In this document: piece by piece, positions 1 through 7,908 of the stretch
Layout of the letters: every line of letters begins with the position of its first letter
How positions within the stretch are numbered: the stretch's first letter is position 1
Program-made: the position numbers and the translations under genes
The notes under the pieces: generated by a model
What the model saw: the letters and a program-made list of their open reading frames with translations, nothing else
Database searches by the model: none
Told to the model about the DNA's origin: nothing
NCBI RefSeq assembly: GCF_014154935.1
Contig: NZ_JACEHH010000042.1
Location: 1-64,000, forward strand
Direction: 5' to 3'
Length of the DNA stretch: 64,000 bases
From: Stieleria mannarensis
Lineage (GTDB): Bacteria; Planctomycetota; Planctomycetia; Pirellulales; Pirellulaceae

Positions 1-566
1 GGAACTCGGCATCCTGCCTCGTCTGTTTTTATCGGGCTCCGCCCTCGGCATCGGTGATGCTCGCTGCGCTCGGCGCTACCCTCATCCTTCGGTCGCTTCC
101 ATCACCTCTGTCAACCGTCGGCTCCGCATCGCTACCGCTCGCTCCGGTCGGCGCGAAACGACCCGCTCATTCTGCTCAAGCGTCCAACTCTTTTCGACCA
201 GTCTTGAAGCCTGGAACTTGAAACCCGGAACTGTGCTCCCGCTTCCCTGTCGTTTTGCTTCGACTGACATCCTGTCCCCGCCGGGTTTCAATCGACGGGC
301 ATCCTACCCGCCGTGCCTAACGGCGTTCTTTTGTGCTTGAAGTTGCGCGGTCCGGCATCGTGCCGAAGACATCGGCGGGCGTCCGCCCCGCCAACAACTG
401 TGAAGCAACGAACCGTCCGTTGCGGCGGAAGCTGACTCGGCTGTGTGGTCGCGTGTATTGCCCGCCGCTTTCACCAGCCGCCGGTTTACTTTGAGGCCGC
501 ACGCAAATCCTCGTTTCGGAAATAGACAAAGAGTCTTTGCGAGGCCTGCCCCCCTTGATCCGTTCC
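1..566. other. No convincing gene (566 bp)
   Basis: This stretch has open frames on the minus strand, but their translations are rich in Arg, Ser and Pro, lack recognisable motifs and have no credible ribosome binding site. The DNA contains short inverted motifs and looks like intergenic or degraded sequence next to the RHS remnant. Nothing functional can be supported here. Confidence 0.5.
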
Positions 567-842
567 TCAAGAAAGACTTGATAACCATGGAATTGCAAAC
601 GCTAAGATTGCGGCAATGACGAACCACAGGAAAAGTCGCCCCATCCACCGATCGAAGTTGCTATTCTGCACTGTTACGACCGCGCCGAATTTGACGAGCA
701 TCATCCCTGTAAGCCCAAGGAACGCTAATAACGCAACGGCAGCGACAAATGCTGTCACCCAAGTCAACACGACAGGTTTCCTATATGATTGGTGAATTCC
801 AATAATCTTCGCCTTGGTTAGCGTAATACAAAAAGTGTCCAC
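567..842 (-). CDS. Small membrane protein, putative RHS-linked immunity protein
   Basis: This is a 91-residue protein with two strongly hydrophobic stretches (about residues 24-52 and 70-88), so probably two membrane helices joined by a short polar loop containing NSNFDRW. No family was recognised. It lies directly downstream of the RHS gene on the same strand, and its first 62 bases overlap the RHS 3' end in another frame. A small gene placed immediately after an RHS C-terminal tail is the usual position of an immunity gene in polymorphic toxin systems. That role is inferred from position only. The start could be later, for example after the overlap. It could also be a chance frame, but the clean two-helix pattern argues for a real protein. 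Confidence 0.5.
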   Translation of the reverse strand: MDTFCITLTKAKIIGIHQSYRKPVVLTWVTAFVAAVALLAFLGLTGMMLVKFGAVVTVQNSNFDRWMGRLFLWFVIAAILAFAIPWLSSLS

Positions 843-1953
843 AGCTGAACGCAGTGAAGATATTGCATTTCTCGTTTAAGATTACGTAAAGGCCTGTTTT
901 GTATTTGTAGTTCTTTCCGCAACGGGGAATGCAAAGGAAAGTTTGGCCGAATGGACCAGGATAGCGCGTACATGTCACGACACGAGTGAAACTAATGTCA
1001 TACGACGGCTCTTCCGGCTCCGGTTCCGAAGGCTTCTTTGGCTTTGGTGGAATTGTTGGATTAATACCACCATGCCCGCCTATGTACTTGCCTGTCGGAT
1101 CAACAAAAGTGAGCGGCATATTCCCAACATAACGGTATAAATTCACGCCGTCTCGATACCCAATCGGATCTCTGGAGCAGAACCGGCCAGCAATCGAGTC
1201 GTACATGCGGGCGCGATAGTGGTAGAGATCAAGGACGTCGTCGTACTCGCGACAGGTGTACGTGCAGCGATTGTCCTCGGCAGTCTTCGTACGTGCAGTT
1301 CCGCTACCGTCGAACACCGACAACCCACCATACGCATCATAAGCGTAACGTTCCTTGATCGTTCCACTTGAATCAGTCAGTGCGTTGACACTGTACTGTT
1401 GGGTGCGATGGTAGTAGCGCAGTCCGCCGGTGCCGTCGCGGACGACTGGTTCGTCGATGTAGCTGGCGTAGACGTACGTGTAAGTTGGGCTCGTTGCCGC
1501 CGTGCCAGAGGTGTAGTCGGCGATCGTCTGCTGACCGTTTTGAACGAAGATGGTGTCGGTCGTGCCGTCGTCGCGCGCGACGCGGCGACCAAGAGCGTCC
1601 CACTCGTAAAACACATCGTCAGTGCTGTCGTTGTCGACATCGGCCGATGAAAGCCGGTTGTCGAAGTCCCAGGTGAGATTCAAGGGATCGCTGCCGGGAC
1701 GGAGAACCGCCGGGATTACCGTCATGTTCCCCTTGACGTCATGATTGACGCTCTGGCTGGCGGCGCTGAGGAGTTCGTGGGCGTCGCCGTGGACGCGCGG
1801 CTGAATACTGGAGTACTCGGTGAACTCATCCCAGTCGCCGACGAGCGACAGATCCCAGGATTGATCGAGGTTCGTGTCATCGCGCTCCCAATTGACCAGA
1901 CGATCTTCATCGTCATAGTCACTGCCGCCGACGTCGAACCCGTAACCGCTCAT
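781..1953 (-). CDS. RHS/YD-repeat core domain protein, 5'-truncated, with Cys-rich tail
   Basis: The protein carries YD/RHS-type repeats (FYEWDALGRRVARDD, ERYAYDAYGG), followed by the RHS core end (YHYRARMYDSIAGRF, DPIGYRDGVNLYRYVGNMP) and the DPTGK junction near residue 288. After the junction comes a variable tail of about 100 residues with a Pro/Lys/Glu linker and five cysteines. RHS proteins are normally well over 1000 residues, so this 390-residue version is a 3' fragment. RHS-like reading (ISYTGLAVGNLSYAWDDN) continues upstream of the annotated ATG in the same frame to about 2060, before a stop at 2101-2103. The gene therefore seems to have lost its 5' part, including any secretion signal. 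It may be a silent cassette or a pseudogene fragment rather than an expressed effector. Confidence 0.7.
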   Translation of the reverse strand: MSGYGFDVGGSDYDDEDRLVNWERDDTNLDQSWDLSLVGDWDEFTEYSSIQPRVHGDAHELLSAASQSVNHDVKGNMTVIPAVLRPGSDPLNLTWDFDNRLSSADVDNDSTDDVFYEWDALGRRVARDDGTTDTIFVQNGQQTIADYTSGTAATSPTYTYVYASYIDEPVVRDGTGGLRYYHRTQQYSVNALTDSSGTIKERYAYDAYGGLSVFDGSGTARTKTAEDNRCTYTCREYDDVLDLYHYRARMYDSIAGRFCSRDPIGYRDGVNLYRYVGNMPLTFVDPTGKYIGGHGGINPTIPPKPKKPSEPEPEEPSYDISFTRVVTCTRYPGPFGQTFLCIPRCGKNYKYKTGLYVILNEKCNIFTAFSCGHFLYYANQGEDYWNSPII

Positions 1954-2117
1954 CGTCCCCGTGATCCCCTCGCTCGTCTTGTTCTTGTTGTCGTCCCAGG
2001 CATAGCTGAGGTTGCCGACCGCTAAACCAGTATAACTGATGCTTGAAAGCGTGTTGTCTTGGCAACGTAGCGTCCTCGATAGCCGTCGTTGTCGCCCGAA
2101 TCAGTATGCGATGGAGA

Positions 2118-2215
2118 GATCCCTCTCTTGCGTTTGCTAGTTGCGCAAATGCCGTCTCTCCCTGAGGGAGAGAATCTGAGTTGGCTGCCAAATCGCTCGA
2201 TAATACAATCGACGT
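2118..2215 (-). repeat. Dispersed ~100 bp palindromic repeat, family A, copy 1
   Basis: The segment contains a near-perfect hairpin (TCTCTCCCTGAGGGAGAGA, 2155-2173) and a second inverted pair with GCGTTTGC/GCAAATGC arms. A related copy in opposite orientation lies at 15012-15112 and a shorter one at 44153-44205. It fills the gap between the RHS remnant and the MBOAT gene. Confidence 0.6.
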
Positions 2216-2292
2216 CGCAAACCGCGAACGGGAGCGGCGAAAGCCTGGACACCAACACTGATGTCCGGGCACCATTGTAGTGGGCTGATGAA

Positions 2293-3675
2293 TTAGAATT
2301 GGAAGTACACGAATGGTGTGAACCCGCGTGGTGCGTACAGCAACAGGCACCAGACCAGCACGGTCGTGGCGATCGGGGTGTACCAGCGGTCGGCACGCAA
2401 TCGCATCGCGATTCTTAATCGCGTGGTCCAGGCGGCGTGTTCTAAGATCATGATCGTGATCGCGGTCATCGCCAGCGGCGGGTACCAGGCGATTCCCGGA
2501 GACTGAAACAACAGTTGCCCGATGACCGTTGTGAACTGATCCAGCGAAGCACTGCGAAACAGCACCCATCCGAATAGCACGACCAACAAAGTTGACAGCC
2601 GCCCCAGCCAAACGACTTTGCGCAACTCGATCCGCTTGCGGAGTTCCCGTTCGCAAACCAGTGCCGCGCCGTGCCACAGCCCCCACAGCACGAACGTCCA
2701 CGCCGCCCCATGCCACAATCCGCCCAATCCCATCGTGGTGATCAGATTGATGTTCGTGCGAAAGGAGCTGCAGCGGCTGCCGCCGAGCGGAATGTACAGG
2801 TAGTCGCGCAACCAGCGCGAAAGCGTCATGTGCCAACGGTGCCAAAAATCGGCCACGCTGGTCGCAAGGTAGGGGTGCCGAAAGTTCTTTGGAAAACGAT
2901 ACCCCAACATCTTGGCCACCCCGATCGCGATGTCGGTGTAGCCGGAAAAGTCATAGTAGATCTGCCCGGCGTACCCGATCACGGCCAGCCACATGGTCAG
3001 ACCGCCATACAATTGCGGGGCGGCGAACACGACGTCGACCACTTCGCCCAATCGGTCCGCCAAGAGTACCTTTTTGACCAGGCCGCACAGCGCGAGTTGA
3101 AACCCGCTGTAAAAACGTCGCCCCGACCACTCCGGCCGCTGTGAAAGCTGCGGCAACAACTCCGAGGCGCGAACGATCGGACCGGCGACCAACTGTGGAA
3201 AAAACGCGACATACAATGCAAAGTCCAACAGGGAATTCGAAGGCCGGATCTTCCCGCGATAGACGTCGATCGTGTAGCTGAGCGTTTGGAATGTATAGAA
3301 CGAAATCCCGACCGGCAGAATGATGTTCAGCGTCCCGGGGTGCAACTGCCACGATTCGAACAGGGCCGCGGCGGAGTCGATGAAGAAGTTGAAGTATTTG
3401 AAGAACCCCAGGACGCCCAGGTTGACGCACAAGCTGACCAGCAACCAGGCGCGTTTCGCCCTTCGACCCGATGCCCGCACGATCCGCTCGGCCACGAAAT
3501 AGTCGACCGCCGTCGACAGCAACAGCAAACCGCAGAAACGGTAGTCCCAGTAGGAATAGAAATAGTAGCTGGCGGCGAGCAGAATCAGGTTGCGCGTCAC
3601 CCGCGTGCGACAACGCCAAACCGCCAACAGGATCAATCCCAAGAACAGCAGAAACTCGATTTGCGTGAACTGCAT
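2293..3675 (-). CDS. MBOAT family O-acyltransferase (AlgI-like)
   Basis: This is a polytopic membrane protein of 460 residues belonging to the membrane-bound O-acyltransferase family, AlgI/DltB branch. Members pass acetyl groups across the inner membrane for O-acetylation of exported glycans. Typical AlgI segments are visible: FFKYFNFF, LPVGISFYTFQTLSYTIDVYR, FFPQLVAGPI, YYDFSGYTDIAIG and the catalytic histidine segment GLGGLWHGAAW. The start was set at ATG 3675 because the family begins with an MxFTQIEFLLF-like hydrophobic N-terminus. The longer open frame upstream runs into the neighbouring gene. It lies 5 bp downstream of an SGNH-hydrolase gene on the same strand, the classical AlgI/AlgJ-type pairing. 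The acceptor glycan is unknown. Confidence 0.92.
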   Translation of the reverse strand: MQFTQIEFLLFLGLILLAVWRCRTRVTRNLILLAASYYFYSYWDYRFCGLLLLSTAVDYFVAERIVRASGRRAKRAWLLVSLCVNLGVLGFFKYFNFFIDSAAALFESWQLHPGTLNIILPVGISFYTFQTLSYTIDVYRGKIRPSNSLLDFALYVAFFPQLVAGPIVRASELLPQLSQRPEWSGRRFYSGFQLALCGLVKKVLLADRLGEVVDVVFAAPQLYGGLTMWLAVIGYAGQIYYDFSGYTDIAIGVAKMLGYRFPKNFRHPYLATSVADFWHRWHMTLSRWLRDYLYIPLGGSRCSSFRTNINLITTMGLGGLWHGAAWTFVLWGLWHGAALVCERELRKRIELRKVVWLGRLSTLLVVLFGWVLFRSASLDQFTTVIGQLLFQSPGIAWYPPLAMTAITIMILEHAAWTTRLRIAMRLRADRWYTPIATTVLVWCLLLYAPRGFTPFVYFQF

Positions 3676-3680
3676 CGTTG

Positions 3681-4739
3681 TCAGTCCTTCGCCTCGTCGA
3701 GCGACAAACTTCCATCCGATGGGGTGATCCGATCGCGGACGTCTAACAAACGTTCCGCAATGATTCGATTTCCGCTGGCGTTGTAGTGCCCGACACCGAA
3801 CTGACCGTTGTGGAACCCGCGTGGCCACTCGCCTTCGATCGCGGCGGACTTCATCGCCGGCCGCCCGTCGATCACGTGAAAACCGTGATCGGCACAATGG
3901 CGTTGAAATCGTTCAAACAACCGCTGGTCGGGATCGTTCCAGCGAACCTGACCATCGGTGATTGCGGGGATCATCGGCGCGTAGACGAAGATGCAGGGCT
4001 GGTCGCAGCCTTGCCGCAGCCGCTGCAGCTGCAACGCGAGCAGCTTGGACTGGGACTCGATGCGGACATTTGATTGATCGACCGGACCGGAGACGTTTCC
4101 AGCCCGAACGGCATCCACCGGACCGGGACGGAATCGGAGTCGTCGTCGTGTCGTTCCATCGCCGCGGGTAATGATGTTGCGCACCGTTTGGATGACAAAG
4201 GCCGGCAAGGTGGCGCTGATTGTCGAAAACGTCGTCGAAATCGACTCTGGGGACTCATCGATTTCGATGCACCAATCCGACCACTCGACGATCAAGAAGA
4301 CGTGGGCATCGATCCGACCGCGGGTTTCGGTGTTCTCGGCCAGCGCGGCGATTTGAGGGATCCAGTCGTTGCAGTCGTCGCCGCTTCTCGCAAAGGGATA
4401 GATCTGGATCTGATCGGATGAAAGGCGCGACAGCTGGGCAGCGATCTTGTCGTGATCGTCCACGCAAACGCCTTCGGCTTGCGAATCGCCCCACAACGTC
4501 AGTCGGATCGCGGATCGATCCTCGGCCGGAAACGATGTTTTCCCTGGCATGCCCATCGGACCGATCCGCGTCGTCGCGTACCCTTCACTTCGCCAGCGAT
4601 AGTGCGCTCCCGGCTGCAGCACGGCGACTCCGCGCACCGGATCGTTGGTGCGTGGCACGTAGCTGCGAACAAACAACGGGGACGTGACGCCGACGAGCGC
4701 CGTGCCGATCAGAACTCCGGTGATCCAACGACGAAACAT
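3681..4739 (-). CDS. SGNH/GDSL-type hydrolase, partner of the MBOAT acyltransferase
   Basis: The 352-residue protein starts with a membrane anchor (about residues 5-25, GVLIGTALVGVTSPLF) and continues as a periplasmic SGNH domain. The nucleophile block is LWGDSQAEG and a C-terminal His block is GVGHYNASGNRIIAE. Its place directly before an AlgI-like gene suggests an AlgJ/AlgX or PatB-type acetyltransferase or acetylesterase that receives acetyl groups from the MBOAT protein. The start at ATG 4739 gives a proper signal anchor. The open frame continues about 138 codons further upstream, but that part is translated from tandem repeats and is not credible. Confidence 0.85.
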   Translation of the reverse strand: MFRRWITGVLIGTALVGVTSPLFVRSYVPRTNDPVRGVAVLQPGAHYRWRSEGYATTRIGPMGMPGKTSFPAEDRSAIRLTLWGDSQAEGVCVDDHDKIAAQLSRLSSDQIQIYPFARSGDDCNDWIPQIAALAENTETRGRIDAHVFLIVEWSDWCIEIDESPESISTTFSTISATLPAFVIQTVRNIITRGDGTTRRRLRFRPGPVDAVRAGNVSGPVDQSNVRIESQSKLLALQLQRLRQGCDQPCIFVYAPMIPAITDGQVRWNDPDQRLFERFQRHCADHGFHVIDGRPAMKSAAIEGEWPRGFHNGQFGVGHYNASGNRIIAERLLDVRDRITPSDGSLSLDEAKD

Positions 4740-4899
4740 CAATGCACCGGGAAACGCGGTGCCGAACTGACGGTCCGGGTGAGATCTGTCGACAGGGAAG
4801 GCGAGGTTGTGAGCATCGTTGCAGGAATTGACGTGAGCGAGTTGGCCGATGGAACGGTATAGGATAGCCACAGCGGTTGGGTGACGCAGGTCCGGTGCA

Positions 4900-5253
4900 G
4901 GCATCCCATGCCAGCGGGAAGTGTGAGCGAGCGGCACGAGGGGGTTACCCCGCGGCAAGCGCCTGCCACTCGCTGACGCGTCGTGCTGGCATCCCATGCC
5001 AGCGGGAAGTGTGAGCGAGCGGCGCGAGGGGTTGACGCCGCGTCCGGCGCCTGCCACTCGCTGACGCGTCGTGCTGGCATCCCATGCCAGCGGGAAGGGT
5101 GAGCGAGCGGCGCGAGGGGTTGACGCCGCGTCCGGCGCCTGCCACTCGCTCACGCGTCGTGCTGGCAGTGCCCATGCCAGCGGGAAGTGTGAGCGAGCGG
5201 CACGAGGGGGTTACCCCGCGGCAAGCGCCTGCCACTCGCTTACGCGTCGTGCT
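4900..5253. repeat. Four tandem 88-90 bp palindromic repeats
   Basis: Four head-to-tail units occupy 4900-4987, 4988-5075, 5076-5163 and 5164-5253. Each begins GGCATCCCATGCCAGCGGGA and ends near CACTCGCTnACGCGTCGTGCT, so the ends can pair as GCCAGC/GCTGGC and GAGCGAG/CTCGCT. Units 1 and 4 share one inner variant (CACGAGGGGGTTACCCCGCG) and units 2 and 3 another (GCGCGAGGGGTTGACGCCGC). The array fills the 529 bp between the SGNH start and the TOPRIM gene stop. Related half-units occur at 34843-34872 and 62565-62592. Confidence 0.9.
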
Positions 5254-5268
5254 GGCATTGCAACACCC

Positions 5269-5979
5269 TCACTGCGGTCCGAAAATCTCTCGGGCGGCGA
5301 GTGCATCTTGGTGCTGTAACAAATACGCCGTCCTGGAATCCGGGTCGACACACAATTCGCGGAGCGTCGATTCGCCCAGGCTGGCTAAACCGCGGTAACG
5401 ATGATGTCGATGCCGGATCTGTTTCTCATCCAGGACGCTGCGGATACGTTGCAGATGATCTTCGCTGTAGGCATGCAGTGTGTCGGCATAACCCTGGGCT
5501 CGGATTTCGAACAACGGCGACTTGATCAGCGAGACGCGATGGGCGTCCAACAGTGGTCGCAGGTACGTGTCAAAGAACAACAACATCAACGCGCCGCAGT
5601 GAATCCCGTCGGCGTCCGGGTCGAACAGAAACAGGACACGATCGTAACGCATCTCCGCCAGGTCTTCGGCGTGCCATCCGGCGCCCAACGCCTGGATCAG
5701 GGCAGCGTACCACTGGTTCTTGCGCACCGCGGCATCGGACGCCTTGGTCGCGTTCATCGGTTTGCCTTGCATCGGCAAGACGGCTTGGAATCGGGCATCG
5801 CGAACGCGGGCGACGGACTTGGACGCCGAATCGCCTTCGACGATAAACAGTTCGCGGTACGGCCGGTCGATCCCCAGGGCACCGCTTTGGGCCGGGCGTG
5901 GGGTCGGTGAGCAATCGATCAGCTTGGTTTTTTGGGTGATGAATGTCATGTCGCCCTTTATCCCGGTCCCGATCGACAC
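5269..5979 (-). CDS. Stand-alone TOPRIM domain protein related to GyrB/ParE C-terminus
   Basis: The 236-residue protein matches only the TOPRIM part of type IIA topoisomerase B subunits. It has the acidic motif ELFIVEGDSASKS, the QAVLPMQGKPMNATKA segment, and the metal-binding DPDADG block in LFLFDPDADGIHCGALMLLFF. The C-terminal RHHRYRGLASLGESTLREL corresponds to the QRYKGLGEMN segment of GyrB. The GHKL ATPase and transducer domains are missing, and the protein begins where the TOPRIM begins in full-length subunits. The metal-chelating acidic residues are intact, which argues against simple decay. The start is GTG 5979, or ATG 5949 if shorter. It follows the amidase gene by 22 bp on the same strand. 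It may be an accessory nuclease or cleavage-domain protein, or a stable gene fragment. Confidence 0.75.
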   Translation of the reverse strand: MSIGTGIKGDMTFITQKTKLIDCSPTPRPAQSGALGIDRPYRELFIVEGDSASKSVARVRDARFQAVLPMQGKPMNATKASDAAVRKNQWYAALIQALGAGWHAEDLAEMRYDRVLFLFDPDADGIHCGALMLLFFDTYLRPLLDAHRVSLIKSPLFEIRAQGYADTLHAYSEDHLQRIRSVLDEKQIRHRHHRYRGLASLGESTLRELCVDPDSRTAYLLQHQDALAAREIFGPQ

Positions 5980-6001
5980 GTTTGGTCCTAGCGGAAAGCG
6001 A

Positions 6002-6883
6002 TCAATCGATCAAGCGTTTGCCAAGCCCCTGGTAGGCGTCGATGCGTCGGTCACGCAGGAACGGCCAGTGCGTCCGCACGACATCGATTTCATCCAGGTT
6101 ACAGTCGACGCAGAGCACCTGTTCGTCCGAATCACCGCCCTGCGCGACCACGTCGCCGCGGGGTGATACCACAAACGAAGATCCCCAGAACTCGACTTGA
6201 CCTTCTTTGCCGACCCGATTGGGGGCACCCAGCCACAGTCCGTTGGCGATCGCGTGGGCTCGCATCGAGGTCTGCCAGGCATCCAACTGGCCCGCCCCGA
6301 ACTCTTCCTTTTCACCATCGATCCAGCCGATCGCGGTGGGATAAAACAGGATTTCTGCGCCGGCCAGGGCGAACAATCGTGCCGCCTCGGGGAACCATTG
6401 GTCCCAGCAAACGCCCACGCCCAGCTTGGCATAGCGGGTTTGGATGGTGCGAAATCCCAGGTCACCCGGCGTGAAGTAGAACTTTTCGTAATACAGTGGA
6501 TCGTCCGGGATGTGCATCTTGCGATACGTGCCGGCGATGCTGCCGTCCCAATCGATCACGACCGCGGTGTTGTGATAAACGCCGGCGGCACGCTTTTCAA
6601 AAATCGGCGCCACGATCACCATTTCGTGCCGTTTGGCGAGCGCCTGCATCCGCCGAACCGACGGCCCTTCCAGGGTTTCGGCGAAGTCAAAATTGCAGTG
6701 GTCCTCTTCCTGGCAGGGGTAGGGGGTTGCAAAAAGCTCTTGAAGGCAGACGATCTGAACGGATTCGGAAGCCGCTTCGTCGATCCGTTTTTCCACTTCG
6801 TCCAGCATTTGGTCCAGAGAGCCGGCGTACGACATTTGCAACAGTCCGATTCGTACGCTTCGACGGGGCACGCTTTCGTTCAT
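6002..6883 (-). CDS. aguB: N-carbamoylputrescine amidase (nitrilase superfamily)
   Basis: A carbon-nitrogen hydrolase of 293 residues with the full catalytic triad: Glu49 in LQELFATPYPCQ, Lys122 in TYRKMHIPD and Cys159 in GVCWDQWFPEAAR. The ELFxTPYxCQ block and the EKFYFTPGDLGF segment are typical of plant- and bacterial-type N-carbamoylputrescine amidases, which convert N-carbamoylputrescine to putrescine, CO2 and ammonia in the arginine-decarboxylase/agmatine route. The start was set at ATG 6883, giving the usual N-terminus just before the first beta strand (RIGLLQMSY). The longer frame would overlap bioD on the other strand. The gene is divergent from bioD with 25 bp between starts. No agmatine deiminase gene is adjacent. 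Confidence 0.9.
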   Translation of the reverse strand: MNESVPRRSVRIGLLQMSYAGSLDQMLDEVEKRIDEAASESVQIVCLQELFATPYPCQEEDHCNFDFAETLEGPSVRRMQALAKRHEMVIVAPIFEKRAAGVYHNTAVVIDWDGSIAGTYRKMHIPDDPLYYEKFYFTPGDLGFRTIQTRYAKLGVGVCWDQWFPEAARLFALAGAEILFYPTAIGWIDGEKEEFGAGQLDAWQTSMRAHAIANGLWLGAPNRVGKEGQVEFWGSSFVVSPRGDVVAQGGDSDEQVLCVDCNLDEIDVVRTHWPFLRDRRIDAYQGLGKRLID

Positions 6884-6908
6884 TTCAGATCGGGGAAGAG
6901 GTATTGCT

Positions 6909-7592
6909 TTGAAGATTGTCTTCGTTTCGGGAACCGGCACGGAAGTCGGAAAGACTTACGTCGCACAGCAACTTGCGGTTGCCAGACGGGACGCCGGGCT
7001 TCGCGTAGGAGTTTACAAACCGGTTGCCAGTGGTTGTATCCGGCAAGGGGGCAATTCGGAAGCGAATTCCACCACGGTGGGCGACGAACTGGTTTCCGCG
7101 GACGCCATCGCCCTGTGGGAAGCGGCCGGATGCCCGTTGGATCTGGATGCGGTTTGCCCGCAGCGATTCGAGGCGGCGGTGGCACCGGACGAAGCGGCCA
7201 GGCGGTCCGGGCAACAGGTGGACGTGTCGCAGCTGGCGCGCGGCGTGGACCGCTGGCGCGGTCACTGTGACACGTTGATCATCGAAGGCGCCGGGGGGCT
7301 GTTGAGTCCACTTGCCGAGGACCTGTTGAACATCGATCTATTTCGCATGTTCCCCGATGCAGAACTCTACCTCGTCGCGGCGAATCGACTGGGCGTGATC
7401 CATGAAGTCCTGGCGACCTGCCGTGCGGCGGCCTTTTCACAGGTCACCGTCGACCGACTGTACCTTTCCGCGAGCGGCCCAACGGCGGATGATTCCGGCC
7501 ACAGCAACGCCGCCCAAATCCGTCACTGGTTGCCGGAGTTGGACGTGTGCGAGCTGAGTTGGGGACAGAGGTGGGCAGAGGATAGGGATTAA
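6909..7592 (+). CDS. bioD: ATP-dependent dethiobiotin synthetase
   Basis: The 227-residue protein closes the ureido ring of biotin by converting 7,8-diaminopelargonate, CO2 and ATP to dethiobiotin in the cytoplasm. Its N-terminus has the P-loop VSGTGTEVGKT, followed by the YKPVASG substrate block, and EGAGGLLSPL further on carries the second conserved Gly-rich motif. The length matches the family. The start appears to be TTG 6909, because it is the first codon before the IVFVSGTGTEVG strand. No other biotin gene is adjacent. The intergenic space to the divergent aguB is very short, so the two promoters must overlap the opposite 5' ends. Confidence 0.92.
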   Translation: MKIVFVSGTGTEVGKTYVAQQLAVARRDAGLRVGVYKPVASGCIRQGGNSEANSTTVGDELVSADAIALWEAAGCPLDLDAVCPQRFEAAVAPDEAARRSGQQVDVSQLARGVDRWRGHCDTLIIEGAGGLLSPLAEDLLNIDLFRMFPDAELYLVAANRLGVIHEVLATCRAAAFSQVTVDRLYLSASGPTADDSGHSNAAQIRHWLPELDVCELSWGQRWAEDRD

Positions 7593-7656
7593 ACGAGGCT
7601 AAAAGATTTGGGGGGTAAAAAAATGGTGAATTCCCCGTCCCATCGACGGAGCAAAT

Positions 7657-7780
7657 CTTCCTACCTCCAAAATCTTCCTACCGGTTCAGCCGCCGAGACG
7701 CTCAGGAACGGAGGCGCGAGTCAGGAGGGAGATGACAGAATGATGCAGGGCAGAATGATGCAGGGCAGAATGATAGGGTG
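7657..7780 (+). repeat. Composite dispersed repeat, family B, copy 1, with 15-bp tandem units
   Basis: The element starts with CTTCCTACCTCCAAAATCTT and ends with three 15-bp units of the form CAGAATGATGCAGGG at 7736-7780 (the last is partial). A second copy with the same order of parts lies at 11122-11243. It occupies most of the 316 bp between the bioD stop and the lptB stop. No gene was seen in this gap. Confidence 0.7.
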
Positions 7781-7908
7781 CGCGACGGCAGCCGCTCGGC
7801 GGCTGACCCTGCCCAGCACGCAAAGGGGTCCAGCACGCAACCGAACAACGGGGATGAATCGATCGAGTTAGCGCAGCCGCCCCCCCGAGTCACCAAGACC
7901 GTGGTTTC

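Noticed and set aside
82-648. Overlapping minus-strand frames at the window start
   Set aside because: Translations are low-complexity and basic, with no motifs or ribosome binding sites.
3676-3897. Longer start for the MBOAT gene
   Set aside because: It would overlap the SGNH gene and add a non-hydrophobic, Arg-rich leader absent from the family.
4739-5153. N-terminal extension of the SGNH hydrolase frame
   Set aside because: The added residues come from the tandem repeat array, and the signal anchor begins at ATG 4739.
4900-5253. CRISPR-like array
   Set aside because: Units are 88-90 bp and contiguous, with no spacers, and no cas genes are near.
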